Source of the DNA: Brevibacterium pigmentatum
GTDB lineage: Bacteria; Actinomycetota; Actinomycetes; Actinomycetales; Brevibacteriaceae
Assembly: GCF_011617465.1 (NCBI RefSeq)
Contig: NZ_CP050153.1
Span: 992,001 to 1,056,000, forward strand
Direction: 5' to 3'
Length of the DNA stretch: 64,000 nucleotides
Shown in pieces: positions 49,515 to 58,346 of the stretch. Each line of letters starts with the position of its first letter. Positions within the stretch are counted from its first letter, which is position 1. Both the position numbers and the translations under genes were made by a program. The notes under the pieces were generated by a model. It was not told the DNA's origin. It saw only the letters and a list, made by a program, of their open reading frames with translations, and made no database searches.

Positions 49515-51050
49515 TCAGAGGAACTCGACTCCCTGCGCTAGCGGCAGCTCGCCGGAGTAGTTGATCGTGTTCGTGGCCGGACGCATATAGGCCTTCCACG
49601 AATCCGAACCGGACTCCCGGCCGCCGCCGGTCTCCTTCTCACCACCGAAGGCACCGCCGATCTCAGCACCCGAGGTGCCGATGTTGACGTTGGCGATTCC
49701 GCAGTCGGAACGGGACAGGAACTTCTCGGACTCCGTGAGTTCGGCGGTGAAGATCGCCGAGGACAGCCCCTGCGGCACATCGTTGTGGATCTCCAATGCC
49801 TCATCGAGATCCGAATACGTGACGACGTAGAGGATCGGGGCGAACGTCTCTTCCTTGACCACAGCGCTCTGAGCGGGCATCCGCACCACCGCCGGTTCGA
49901 CGTAATGAGCGTTCGGCCGTTCATCGGCGAGCATCCGACCGCCTCCGCAGAGGATCTCGCCGCCCTCCGCCTCGGCCTGTTTGAGAGCTGCCTGCATCGC
50001 CTCGTACGACCCCGAGTTGATGAGCGGTCCCACGAGCACCCCGTCGTCGGTCGGCGAGCCGATGCTCAGCGTCTTGTATGCGGCGACGACCTTGTCGACG
50101 AACTCGTCGGCGATGGATTCGTGCACGATGAGTCGGCGCAGAGTTGTGCACCGCTGACCGGCGGTGCCCGCGGCGGCGAAGACCACACCGCGCAGCGCCA
50201 GATCGATGTCGGCGCTGGGGGCTACGATGGCGGCGTTGTTGCCGCCGAGCTCGAGCAGGATCTTGCCGAAGCGCTCGGCCACAACCGGCCCGACCTCGCG
50301 TCCCATCCGCACCGATCCGGTCGCAGAGACCAAGGCGACGCGTTCATCGCGAACCATGGCGTCACCGATATCCCGACCACCGATGAGGATGGGAGCGAGG
50401 TTCTCCGGTGCCCCCACCTCGGCAGCGGCCCGAGCCAGCAGTGACTGTGCCCCCAGGGCTGCGAGGACGGCGTTCTCCGACGGCTTCCACACGACGGCAT
50501 CACCGGCCACCAAGGCCAGCGCGGTATTCCAGGAGTACACGGCCACGGGGAAGTTGAATGCGGAGATGACCCCGACGACGCCGAGGGGGTGCCACGTCTC
50601 CATGAGCCGGTGACCCGGGCGTTCGCTGGGCATTGTCTTGCCCCACAGCTGCCGAGACTGACCGAGCGCGAATTCGCAGATATCGATCATCTCCTGCACC
50701 TCACCGGCCGCCTCGGAGGGGGTCTTGCCGGCTTCGACGGTGATGATCTTCGCCAGGTCCTCCTTGTGCTCGCCGAGCAGCTGCCCCCACCGCTGCACCA
50801 GCTGACCGCGGACGGGAGCGGGCACGTCCCGCCAGGCCTCGAACGCGGTCTGGGCCGCGGCGATCTTGTCGCTCACCGTCTGTGCAGTGTCCGCGGCGAT
50901 TGTGCCGAGGTCCTGTCCCGTGATGGGGGAGCGGGCAGAAAGGCTCGCCGAGGCGGCCGACCCCGCAAGCACGGAGGCGTCCACTCCGCAGGCGCTCAGT
51001 CCTGAAGTGAGGAGGTCGGTGATGGTCTGATCGGTGGGCAGTGCGTTCAT
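49515..51050 (-). CDS. ALDH7-family dehydrogenase (piperideine-6-carboxylate / aminoadipate semialdehyde type)
   Basis: A 511-residue NAD-dependent aldehyde dehydrogenase. VSATGSVRMGREVGP, LELGGNNAAIVAP and AGTAGQRCTTLRRLIVHESIADE (catalytic Cys) match AmaB/antiquitin enzymes very closely, including SGAEIGGAFGGEKETGGGRE near the end. These oxidise L-piperideine-6-carboxylate (2-aminoadipate semialdehyde) to 2-aminoadipate in lysine/pipecolate breakdown. It lies 103 bp after an FAD oxidoreductase gene that could make its substrate. Confidence 0.92.
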   Translation of the reverse strand: MNALPTDQTITDLLTSGLSACGVDASVLAGSAASASLSARSPITGQDLGTIAADTAQTVSDKIAAAQTAFEAWRDVPAPVRGQLVQRWGQLLGEHKEDLAKIITVEAGKTPSEAAGEVQEMIDICEFALGQSRQLWGKTMPSERPGHRLMETWHPLGVVGVISAFNFPVAVYSWNTALALVAGDAVVWKPSENAVLAALGAQSLLARAAAEVGAPENLAPILIGGRDIGDAMVRDERVALVSATGSVRMGREVGPVVAERFGKILLELGGNNAAIVAPSADIDLALRGVVFAAAGTAGQRCTTLRRLIVHESIADEFVDKVVAAYKTLSIGSPTDDGVLVGPLINSGSYEAMQAALKQAEAEGGEILCGGGRMLADERPNAHYVEPAVVRMPAQSAVVKEETFAPILYVVTYSDLDEALEIHNDVPQGLSSAIFTAELTESEKFLSRSDCGIANVNIGTSGAEIGGAFGGEKETGGGRESGSDSWKAYMRPATNTINYSGELPLAQGVEFL

Positions 51051-51153
51051 TGCTGTCCTTTCGTCGTCTGCTGTGTCGATCGGCTGCTTGGCCGGTCGGC
51101 CGTCATGGGTGGTTGTTGGGGACGTTGGGTGGGAGGTGGAGGTGTGCGAGGAC

Positions 51154-52374
51154 TCAGATCACGTTGAGCTCCTTACGCAGCCCGGTGGTGGTGAAGCGTC
51201 GTTTGTCCATGGGAGTCACGTCGACGAAGGGGCTGCGGCCGGTCATGAGATCGGCGACGACCTCCCCGACGGCCGGGCCCATGAGGAAGCCGTGACCGGA
51301 GAACCCGCAGGCGTAGAAGAATCCCGGCAGCTCCTCGGCCTCACCGATGAGCGCATTGTGATCCGGCGTCATCTCATACAGTCCCGACCACCCGTGTTTC
51401 GCTTCGACATCGCCGAGGTCCGGGGTGCGGGCCTCGATGTGCTCGGCCAGGGTGGCCAGCCAGTTCGGGTCGCGTTTGTCGTTGAAGGACCAGTCGTCGA
51501 CTTCATCGGGGCAGCCGAACAGCAGCCCGGACCCTTCCGGATGGACGTAGTAGCTGGTGGAGAAGTCGATTGTGAAGGGCATCCGCGAGGTGTCGAAATC
51601 GACGGGCTCGGAGACCATGATCTCCCGCCGCAGCGGCTTCACGGGCAGGTGGACCCCGGCCATGTCCCCGATGGGTCCGGACCAGGCTCCTGCCGCGACG
51701 ACGACCTGTTCGCAGCTGATCGTGCCCCGATTCGTGATCACCGAGGTGACCCTGCGATCCGTACCGCCGTTCGTGTCGAATCCGGTGACCTCACAGTGCT
51801 TGACCACCGTGACTCCGCGTTCGCGGGCGGCGGTGACGAAGCCTGCGACGACGGCTTCGGGGGTGCAGTGACCGTCGCCGGGGTTGAAGGCCCCTGCCAC
51901 CAGCCCGTCGGTGTTGACGAATGGGGCCAGTTCGGCCACCTCGGCGACGGTGAGCATCCGCGAATCCAGGCCCATCCTCTGTTGGAGAGCCACATTCTCG
52001 GTGAAGGTCTGGGCACACTCCTCGGAGTCGAGGAGGAACAGGTAGCCGTTGCTGACGAGATCGATGTCGACGCCGAATTCGGCCTCGAAGTTCCGCAGCA
52101 CCTCGAGGCCGCGGGCGGCCAAGGCGATGTTGACTTCGTCGGAGAACTGGCAGCGCACCCCTCCGGCGGCCTTCGATGTCGAACCGGCTCCGGGGGTGTC
52201 GCGTTCGACGATGACGATGTCGCGGACTCCGCGTTCGGCCAGGTGGTAGGCGATGGCCGCTCCCATGACGCCGGCGCCGATGATGACGACGGAAGCCTTG
52301 GTGGGCAGGGCTCCGGTCGTGTCAGGGGCCCCATCGGTGGCGGGGGCTGTGGTTGGTGCGGTTGGGGTTTCCAC
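51154..52374 (-). CDS. FAD-dependent amine/amino-acid oxidoreductase (DAO family)
   Basis: A 406-residue flavoprotein. After a 27-residue Pro/Thr-rich extension comes the FAD-binding motif VVIIGAGVMGAAIAYHLAERG, then GAGSTSKAAGGVRCQFSDE, and late GLYEMTPDHNALIGEAEELPGFFYACGFSGHGFLMGP, as in sarcosine oxidase beta and related DAO enzymes. With the ALDH7 gene next to it, oxidation of pipecolate or a lysine derivative is the likely job (inference). Divergent from a LysR regulator. Confidence 0.88.
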   Translation of the reverse strand: METPTAPTTAPATDGAPDTTGALPTKASVVIIGAGVMGAAIAYHLAERGVRDIVIVERDTPGAGSTSKAAGGVRCQFSDEVNIALAARGLEVLRNFEAEFGVDIDLVSNGYLFLLDSEECAQTFTENVALQQRMGLDSRMLTVAEVAELAPFVNTDGLVAGAFNPGDGHCTPEAVVAGFVTAARERGVTVVKHCEVTGFDTNGGTDRRVTSVITNRGTISCEQVVVAAGAWSGPIGDMAGVHLPVKPLRREIMVSEPVDFDTSRMPFTIDFSTSYYVHPEGSGLLFGCPDEVDDWSFNDKRDPNWLATLAEHIEARTPDLGDVEAKHGWSGLYEMTPDHNALIGEAEELPGFFYACGFSGHGFLMGPAVGEVVADLMTGRSPFVDVTPMDKRRFTTTGLRKELNVI

Positions 52375-52509
52375 GGTTCACCTCGCTGTCTGCTGTCGGG
52401 GCGACCGTCATTGGTCGCCCCGACAGCGGAGAGTGCCGACGACGATGTCGGCGTTTGTGTCTTGACTTCATTGTGGTTGCCATCACACTTAAGGACAAGG
52501 GAGAGTTTG

Positions 52510-52524
52510 TGAACACTGTGTTCA
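52510..52524. promoter_or_regulatory. LysR-type dyad in the divergent promoter region
   Basis: TGAACAC-T-GTGTTCA is a perfect 7+1+7 dyad 28 bp before the lysR start. LysR regulators bind such interrupted dyads. A weak promoter TTGACT (52462) with CACTTA 18 bp later lies just upstream of it on the + strand. Confidence 0.55.
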
Positions 52525-52552
52525 GGAAGTCTAAAAAGAGGGGAGCGCTGCC

Positions 52553-53428
52553 ATGACATGGACGCTCGGACAGCTGCGCACATTCGTCGCTGTGGCTGAA
52601 CTCGGATCGATGACGCGTGCGGCCGACCACCTCGGCTACAGCGTCGGTGCCGTGTCTCAGCACATTTCGGCTCTGCGCCGGGTCGTCGATTCCGACCTGT
52701 TCCGACGTCGCGGCCGCGGGCTCGTCCTCGCCGAAGCCGGGCGCACCCTGCTGCCCCGGGCCCGGAGCATCCTCGCCGCTCAGCAGCAGGCGGAGATGGC
52801 GATGCTCGGCCGGGACTTCCGCAGCGAGGCCATCGTCACCCTCGGCGTCTTCGGGTCGGCATCGATGACGGCGCTGCCGAAGGTGGTGCGGGCGCTGGCC
52901 GAGCGTCATCCGCATATCGAAGTCCGGGCGCGGGAGATCAATGTCGAGACCATGTCGGCCGCCGTCATCGACGGGGTCATCGATCTGGGGATCGGGATCA
53001 ACTACCCGGCTGCGCCGCTGCCGCCGATGCGCGGGCTGTGCTGGGACGCCGTGGCCGAGGAGGACTTCGGCATCGTCGTCCCCGCGGGGACGTCTCGGCC
53101 GAGCGATGACGATCTGGCCGAGGCCGACTGGATCCTCCCACCGGCCGAGGAGCTCTTCGGCCGCGCGATGCGGTTGGCCACCTCGGCGCTGGGAATCAAT
53201 GCGAAGGAGACCCACATCGTCACGGACACCGCGGTCGCGTTGGCGCTCGCCGGAACCGGGCTCGGCCTGACCTTGGCGACGCCGATCATGATGTCCTTGG
53301 GCGGGCCAGACGTCGACCTCCATCCCGTCGCCGAGGCGGGCGGCCGCGAGATCATCGTCCTGAACTCCCCGGATCCCAGCGATGCCGTCCGTGCCGTCGC
53401 CAAGGTGGTCGCCGAAGTGTTCGCGTGA
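52553..53428 (+). CDS. LysR-family transcriptional regulator
   Basis: A 291-residue regulator. The N-terminal winged helix is LGQLRTFVAVAELGSMTRAADHLGYSVGAVSQHISALRRVV in outline (residues 5-45); the remaining part is the type 2 periplasmic-binding-like effector domain. Divergent from the FAD oxidoreductase with a perfect dyad between them, so it likely controls the oxidase/ALDH7 cluster in response to a pathway compound. Confidence 0.92.
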   Translation: MTWTLGQLRTFVAVAELGSMTRAADHLGYSVGAVSQHISALRRVVDSDLFRRRGRGLVLAEAGRTLLPRARSILAAQQQAEMAMLGRDFRSEAIVTLGVFGSASMTALPKVVRALAERHPHIEVRAREINVETMSAAVIDGVIDLGIGINYPAAPLPPMRGLCWDAVAEEDFGIVVPAGTSRPSDDDLAEADWILPPAEELFGRAMRLATSALGINAKETHIVTDTAVALALAGTGLGLTLATPIMMSLGGPDVDLHPVAEAGGREIIVLNSPDPSDAVRAVAKVVAEVFA

Positions 53429-53450
53429 GGTTCCGGCCTAGGATGAGGGC

Positions 53451-54053
53451 ATGAGCTTCGACCATCAGTGGAACAAGGTACGCAGGGCCAACCCCGATCA
53501 TTCGGCGAACTATGCGCAGCGGTGGCGTGATCTCGCGGCCGCCGGACATGACATCGGCGGTGAGGCCAGGTTCGTCAACGCCATGGCCCCGCGGGGATCC
53601 CGCATCCTCGATGCCGGCTGCGGAACCGGACGGGCGGGCGGGCTGCTCATCGACGAAGGACACACCGTCTTCGGCGTGGATCTCGACGAATTCCTCATCT
53701 CAGTCGCCGAGGAGGACTTCCCCAGCGGTGAATGGCACACGGGCGACCTCGCCGACTTCGATTTCGCCGGTGCCGGGATCACAGAGATCGACGTGGCCTT
53801 CTGCGCCGGAAACGTACTGTCCTTCCTCGATCCCGCCTCACGCCGTCAGACCCTGGGCAACATCAAGTCGACCCTCAAGCACGGCGGTCGGTTCGTGTCC
53901 GGGTTCGGCGCAGGGCGCGGGTACGAATTCGACGATTTCATCGAGGACGTCAAGGCCACGGGGATGTTCGTCGACCAGAAGTTCTCCACCTGGGAGCTCC
54001 GCCCCTTCGAAGCTGACAGCGACTTCCTCGTCCTCATCGCCGAAAGGCTGTGA
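53451..54053 (+). CDS. class I SAM-dependent methyltransferase
   Basis: A 200-residue protein with SAM motif I ILDAGCGTGRAGGLL (near residues 50-64), VFGVDLDEFLI (motif II acidic) and FCAGNVLSFLD (motif IV region). The substrate is unknown. It starts 22 bp after the LysR gene but is probably not part of its regulon. Confidence 0.9.
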   Translation: MSFDHQWNKVRRANPDHSANYAQRWRDLAAAGHDIGGEARFVNAMAPRGSRILDAGCGTGRAGGLLIDEGHTVFGVDLDEFLISVAEEDFPSGEWHTGDLADFDFAGAGITEIDVAFCAGNVLSFLDPASRRQTLGNIKSTLKHGGRFVSGFGAGRGYEFDDFIEDVKATGMFVDQKFSTWELRPFEADSDFLVLIAERL

Positions 54054-54128
54054 GCCGGTCGATTCGCAATTGCGGCCGAACTAAGCTGGGATCGACCCGT
54101 ACTGCTGATCAGCTGAAGGAGAATGATC

Positions 54129-54449
54129 ATGATCTTCATCGTCGTGAAGTATGACGTGAAACCCGAAAGTGTCGAGAAGTTCCCCGAAGCCGTTCGGACC
54201 TTCACTGAGGCGACCCGCGCCGAACCCGGCAACCTCTTCTTCGAATGGTCGAAGAGCCTGGAGAACCCGAACGAGTTCGTCCTCGTCGAGGCTTTCACCG
54301 ACGAAGGCGCAGAACCGCACGTCACCAGCGATCACTTCGCTGCCGGCCTCGAAGCCATGCGCCCGCATCTGGTCTCGACCCCGAAGATCATCTCCCGCAA
54401 GATCGACGGCGAAGGCTGGGACGAGATGGGCGAACTCAAGATCGACTGA
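54129..54449 (+). CDS. antibiotic biosynthesis monooxygenase-domain protein (quinol monooxygenase-like)
   Basis: A 106-residue ferredoxin-like ABM domain: IFIVVKYDVKPESVEKFPEAVRTFTEATRAEPGNLFFEW, then NEFVLVEAFTDEGAEPHVTSDHF. Family members act as dimers on quinols or similar substrates without cofactors. ATG 54129 has AAGGAGA at 7-bp spacing; ATG 54123 lies too near it. Confidence 0.88.
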   Translation: MIFIVVKYDVKPESVEKFPEAVRTFTEATRAEPGNLFFEWSKSLENPNEFVLVEAFTDEGAEPHVTSDHFAAGLEAMRPHLVSTPKIISRKIDGEGWDEMGELKID

Positions 54450-54499
54450 TCGCCTTCCGGGCCTTCAAACGGGGCCGATTGGGCGAATAGACTTCTGCC

Positions 54500-55042
54500 A
54501 TGGCGACCAAAGCGCAGAACATCGCATCGATCCAGAAGGCCCTCGGCGAACCCTGGGCTGACACCCGTGCTCGCCTCGAAGCGGCCGGGGGAGCGTCGGC
54601 GAGTCACAAAGAACTCGCCGACGCTCTCTATCCCCAGTTCGACGGCGAAGTCGACAACCATGGCTGGTGGGTCCAAGGCGCAGTCGTCGCCTATGAGCAG
54701 GAGATCGGCCGGCGCGTGCCCGGTCAACGTGCCGACGGCACTTTTGACGTTGCGGTGTCCCGCACGATCCCCGGGGATCGTTCCGAACTCATCGCAAAGT
54801 TCGGCTCTCTGGTCGGCAATACCCTCAACGAGGTGGCCCTCGACGGTGATTCCCGCACCTCGGAGACGGCGAAACGCTCCTTCTGGCGAGCGAACCTCGA
54901 CGGCGGAATCAAGGTCGAAGCCGCCGCCGAGACGAAAAACGACGACAAGACGCTCTTCGTCCTCACCACATCGAAGCTGCCCAGCCCCGAGGCGCTCGAG
55001 GAATGGCGGGCCTTCGGCAAGGACTTCCTCATGCAGCTCTGA
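54500..55042 (+). CDS. DUF4287-type protein
   Basis: A 180-residue protein. The N-terminal 80 residues (HKELADALYPQF, then WWVQGAVVAYEQEIGRRVPGQRADGTF) are the DUF4287 domain; the rest resembles the SRPBCC-like tail that usually follows (FWRANLDGGIKVEAAAET). No biochemical function is known to me. Single gene, convergent with the ECF transporter operon. Confidence 0.82.
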   Translation: MATKAQNIASIQKALGEPWADTRARLEAAGGASASHKELADALYPQFDGEVDNHGWWVQGAVVAYEQEIGRRVPGQRADGTFDVAVSRTIPGDRSELIAKFGSLVGNTLNEVALDGDSRTSETAKRSFWRANLDGGIKVEAAAETKNDDKTLFVLTTSKLPSPEALEEWRAFGKDFLMQL

Positions 55043-55072
55043 GGATTCCGTCTCGTCTCGGCCGATGCGGTC

Positions 55073-55918
55073 TCAGCCGATGATCGGGTTCCAGACTCCG
55101 AGTACATGAGCCGCTCCGATCGCGACCACGCAGACTGCCAGGCTGACCAGCACCGCCACGACATCTCGGACAGCGAAGCTCGACCGCCTGCGCCAAGTGC
55201 GCCCCGGTCGACCGAATGCCCGCCCTTCCATCGCCATCGCCAAGGTCGTCGCCCGACGGATCGAGACCACGAGCAGAACGAACACTCCGCTGAAGAGGCT
55301 GCCCGTGCGCCGAAGCAGCGAACCGCCGGCGACGCCTCTGGCCCGCCTGGCCATCGCCAGCACCTGCCACTCACTGACCAACAATCCAAGCAGACGCGAC
55401 GCCGCCAGAACAGAGACCACGACGACCTCGGGCAGCCGCAGATGCTGGATGAGCGAATCGGCGAGGTCCCGCGGATCGATCGTCGAGGCGAGCACGATGA
55501 GCGGGATCGCCAGGGCCAGGGCGCGCACGAAGATCGCTGCGGCAGCGGCCAACGAACCCGTGGTGAATAGGACGGGTCCGAAGTCGACGACCACGTCCCC
55601 GGTCTTCTCCGCCAACAACGCTGTACCCCAGGCAGCGAGCAGAGCACCGGCGGGCAGGAACCACAGCCGCTTGGCTGCGGCCACGAGATCGAGCCCCGTC
55701 GCCGGCAGAGCCAGCAATGCCGCCAGCAGCACCACTCCGGCAGAGACCAGATCAATGCTCAGCAGGGCACCGACCATGAGGATGAGCGCAACTGCGATCT
55801 TCGTCAGCGGGTTGCACCGACCCAATGCGGTGGAACGCACCACGGGGATGAGCTGCCCCGGATCCTGGGCGGCGACCTCGGGGGAGAGGTGAGCGCGCTG
55901 ATCGAGACTCTCACTCAC
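55073..55918 (-). CDS. ykoC: ECF transporter transmembrane (T) component, YkoC-like
   Basis: A 281-residue EcfT protein with about five TM helices. The coupling-helix region is MARRARGV...(about residue 200) with ala-arg motifs that contact the ATPase. I prefer GTG 55918, overlapping the ATPase gene by 8 bp; GTG 55927 is possible. Last gene of the thiamine-pyrophosphate-riboswitch operon, so it completes the transporter with the S and A components upstream. Confidence 0.88.
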   Translation of the reverse strand: MSESLDQRAHLSPEVAAQDPGQLIPVVRSTALGRCNPLTKIAVALILMVGALLSIDLVSAGVVLLAALLALPATGLDLVAAAKRLWFLPAGALLAAWGTALLAEKTGDVVVDFGPVLFTTGSLAAAAAIFVRALALAIPLIVLASTIDPRDLADSLIQHLRLPEVVVVSVLAASRLLGLLVSEWQVLAMARRARGVAGGSLLRRTGSLFSGVFVLLVVSIRRATTLAMAMEGRAFGRPGRTWRRRSSFAVRDVVAVLVSLAVCVVAIGAAHVLGVWNPIIG

Positions 55919-57443
55919 TGCGCTCACCGGCCCTGACCGAAGAAGCCGACTCGTTGCCAGACCCTCGTTCTGCACTATTGCTGTCACCGAGTTCGAGGAG
56001 ATCGGCCCCGATGGCCTCGAGGAATGCGTGATCATGGCTGACCGCGACCACCGCAGAGCCGTGGTCTAAGGCATCGAGGAACATCTCCACCAACCCCGCC
56101 CAGGTCAGCGCATCCTGACCGAACGTCGGCTCATCGACGATGAGCACCCTTGGCCGGGGAGCCAACATCGCCGCCACCGACAGACGACGCTTCTCCCCAC
56201 CGGAGAGACTCTGCGGATGAGCATGTGCCAATTCGGTGAGACCGAGGCTCTCGAGCAGCTCGTCCACTCGTGCACGCGATACGGCGGCAGACCATCCGGC
56301 CAAACGGGGACCCAGCTCGAGTTCGGCTGCCACGCTCGAGGTGAGGAACTGGTGGGCTGGTTCCTGGAAGACCATGCCGATGCGCGCCGCCAACTGCTTC
56401 GACGGCCAAGCGAACGGACGGGCCCGTTTGGTTCCCTCCCGCAGGGCCGCCTCGGCGAGGACCTGCCCGGAGAATTCGGGCAGCAGACCTGCCAAGGTCA
56501 GGGCCGTGGTCGACTTTCCGGTCCCGTTCGCGCCGACGATTCCGAGCGCCTGACCGGCTCGCAGGCAAAGTTCCAGTCCGGTCGCAGCGGGGGTGGCCAT
56601 GCGCGGTCGAGCAACGCTGAGCCGATCGGTGCGCAGCAGAACCTCGCCGAGGCGGCCGGACGTCCTGCCGGTTCCGTCGTTTCCGCCTCGGCGCGGGGTG
56701 GGGGAGTCCTGCGGCATCCAGATTCCGCAGTCGATGAGCACGTCGGTCAGCTCCGGATCGGTGAAGAGCTGATCGGGCGGACCTTGGACGACGATGCCCT
56801 CACGGCCGAGGACGATGACGCGGTCGACGTGATCGATCCACAGCTCCACCCGGTGTTCGACGACGAGCATGGTCGCCGCGGTCTCGGCCTGCACGGTGAG
56901 CACGGCGTCGCGGACCTCGGTCGCCGAGGCGGGATCGATATTGGCCGTCGGTTCGTCGAGGACGATGACCTCGGGAGCCATCGCATGGATCCCGGCCAGA
57001 GCCAGCCGCTGCTTCTGCCCGCCGGACAGAGCGGCACTCGGATGTTCCGGAGGCAGATCGAGTCCCAAGGCCTGCAGAGATCTGGGGACCTGAGCCTCGA
57101 TGACCGCGGCCGGGAGTCCGAGGTTCTCCATCCCGAACGCCACATCATCACCGATGCGGGAGAAGATCACCTGCGAATCGGGATCTTGGAGGACCAGCCC
57201 GGTGCAGCCTCGGCGAGGATCCGGTTGCTCACCGCCGACGAGGAGTTCACCGGTGGCCTCACCCGATTCCTCGGGCAGGACACCGGAGACGGCGTGGAGG
57301 AACGTCGATTTCCCGGCTCCGGAGGCGCCGAGCAGCAGCACCTTCTCTCCGGCCGCGATCTCCAGGTCGAGCGGACCGACTGCCGGCGCCTCACGGTCGG
57401 TGTGCGTCCATGAGAAGCCGGCGGCCGTGATCGGCAGCGCCAT
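55911..57443 (-). CDS. ykoD: ECF transporter fused double ATPase, YkoD-like
   Basis: A 510-residue protein with two ABC domains. First: GASGAGKST, LSGGQKQRLALA, VIVLDEP. Second: GANGTGKST, LSGGEKRRLSVA, VLIVDEP. The linker is near residues 255-285. It powers uptake through the T and S components. Start at ATG 57443 overlaps the S-component stop (ATGA); the long open frame upstream lies inside that gene and is not used. Confidence 0.93.
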   Translation of the reverse strand: MALPITAAGFSWTHTDREAPAVGPLDLEIAAGEKVLLLGASGAGKSTFLHAVSGVLPEESGEATGELLVGGEQPDPRRGCTGLVLQDPDSQVIFSRIGDDVAFGMENLGLPAAVIEAQVPRSLQALGLDLPPEHPSAALSGGQKQRLALAGIHAMAPEVIVLDEPTANIDPASATEVRDAVLTVQAETAATMLVVEHRVELWIDHVDRVIVLGREGIVVQGPPDQLFTDPELTDVLIDCGIWMPQDSPTPRRGGNDGTGRTSGRLGEVLLRTDRLSVARPRMATPAATGLELCLRAGQALGIVGANGTGKSTTALTLAGLLPEFSGQVLAEAALREGTKRARPFAWPSKQLAARIGMVFQEPAHQFLTSSVAAELELGPRLAGWSAAVSRARVDELLESLGLTELAHAHPQSLSGGEKRRLSVAAMLAPRPRVLIVDEPTFGQDALTWAGLVEMFLDALDHGSAVVAVSHDHAFLEAIGADLLELGDSNSAERGSGNESASSVRAGERSE

Positions 57444-58069
57444 CAGCGACGGCCGGAGGCGAAGGAGCTCAGAGCCCCGGTGGCCGCAATCGCCCGGTAG
57501 GCGTACCACGCGCCGATGCCGGAGATGACGAGGCCGGAGATCATCGCGCAGACCGCATAGATCGCCTGGAAGCCGAACTGCCATTCGGCGTTGTACATGA
57601 TGTTCTCGCTCACGGCCATGAACGCCGCGGCCAGCACACCCGAAGCGGCGGTGACCCACAGGGTGAAGCGTTTGTAGCCGAAGGCGGCGAAGACGAGTTC
57701 GGCACCGAGGCCCTGCAGCAGTCCCGAGAGCAGAACGGTCGCCCCGAAGTGGGAGCCGAGCACGGCTTCGACGATCGCGGCGATGAGTTCGCACAGGAGT
57801 GCGGCACCGGGTTTGCGGATGATGGCACCGGCCAGCGGACCGGCCAGCACCCAGAGTCCGGCGATGAGGCCGATCGACGGCGGGAATGCCTGGAAGGCGA
57901 GTTCGAGAACCTTCCAGCTCAGCGCGAGCACCCAGAAGACGAGTCCCACGGCGATGCCGAGCACGGCGGTGGTGACGTAGTCGACGACCCGCCACTGCTT
58001 GGATTTCGGCGCCGCGGTGAAGGCGTGTGAAGGGGCGGGGGTGGTGGTCGGCGCGGTGGTTTCCGGCAT
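57443..58069 (-). CDS. ykoE: ECF transporter S component, YkoE family (thiamine/HMP)
   Basis: A 208-residue, 6-TM substrate-binding component. The sequence from WRVVDYVTTAVLGIAVGLVFW through GPLAGAIIRKPGAALLCELIAA and GLQGLGAELVFAAFGYKR matches YkoE, which handles thiamine or its hydroxymethylpyrimidine precursor. GAGGAGG precedes the ATG. First gene after the TPP riboswitch, followed by ykoD and ykoC. Confidence 0.92.
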   Translation of the reverse strand: MPETTAPTTTPAPSHAFTAAPKSKQWRVVDYVTTAVLGIAVGLVFWVLALSWKVLELAFQAFPPSIGLIAGLWVLAGPLAGAIIRKPGAALLCELIAAIVEAVLGSHFGATVLLSGLLQGLGAELVFAAFGYKRFTLWVTAASGVLAAAFMAVSENIMYNAEWQFGFQAIYAVCAMISGLVISGIGAWYAYRAIAATGALSSFASGRR

Positions 58070-58102
58070 TGTGCCTCCTCATTTCAAGGAGGGGTGAAGA
58101 GT

Positions 58103-58195
58103 CTCGACTTCCTTCGGCGGTACTGACCGCATCAGGTTCGAGGGTCTGCAGCTTCTTCTGCACTCTCAGCGCCCCTGACGGCGCTCCCCTGTCGT
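58103..58195 (-). promoter_or_regulatory. TPP riboswitch (THI element)
   Basis: Read on the minus strand: ACAGGGGAGCGCC, then GGGGCGCTGAGAGTGC, GCAGACCCTCGAACCTGAT, GCGGTCAGTACCGCCGAAGG and AAGTCGAG. The CTGAGA, ACCTGAT and GTACCG blocks are the conserved TPP-binding core in the right order. It ends about 34 nt before the ykoE start, including its ribosome-binding site, so TPP should turn the operon off. Confidence 0.95.
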
Positions 58196-58273
58196 AGCCA
58201 CCACTGTACAACAGGTGAGCGAAGCAGCGACCGAGACTGGAAGCGAAGCAGTGGCCGAGAACGGTCATCGAGG

Positions 58274-58291
58274 ATTCACTTCGCGTTCCCT
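58274..58291 (+). promoter_or_regulatory. degenerate PHO-box-like repeat (weak)
   Basis: ATTCACT at 58274 and GTTCCCT at 58285 are 11 nt apart, each 5 of 7 matches to GTTCACC. Weak on its own; noted because the next gene is a phosphoesterase and phoX carries a better copy. Confidence 0.25.
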
Positions 58292-58322
58292 CGTTCGTCG
58301 ACCAGCTTCGAACGGCTAGACA

Positions 58323-58336
58323 CTACTGATCAGTAG
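58323..58336. promoter_or_regulatory. perfect 14-bp palindrome before the phosphoesterase gene
   Basis: CTACTGATCAGTAG is a perfect palindrome 10 bp before the GTG start, similar in style to TetR-family operators. Position suits repression. No regulator is adjacent. Confidence 0.45.
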
Positions 58337-58346
58337 GAATAGGCGG

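Noticed and set aside
55911..58268. A single 785-residue protein covering the S component and ATPase
   Set aside because: The N-terminal part is an out-of-frame reading of ykoE and the riboswitch; the ATPase starts at 57443 with an ATGA overlap.
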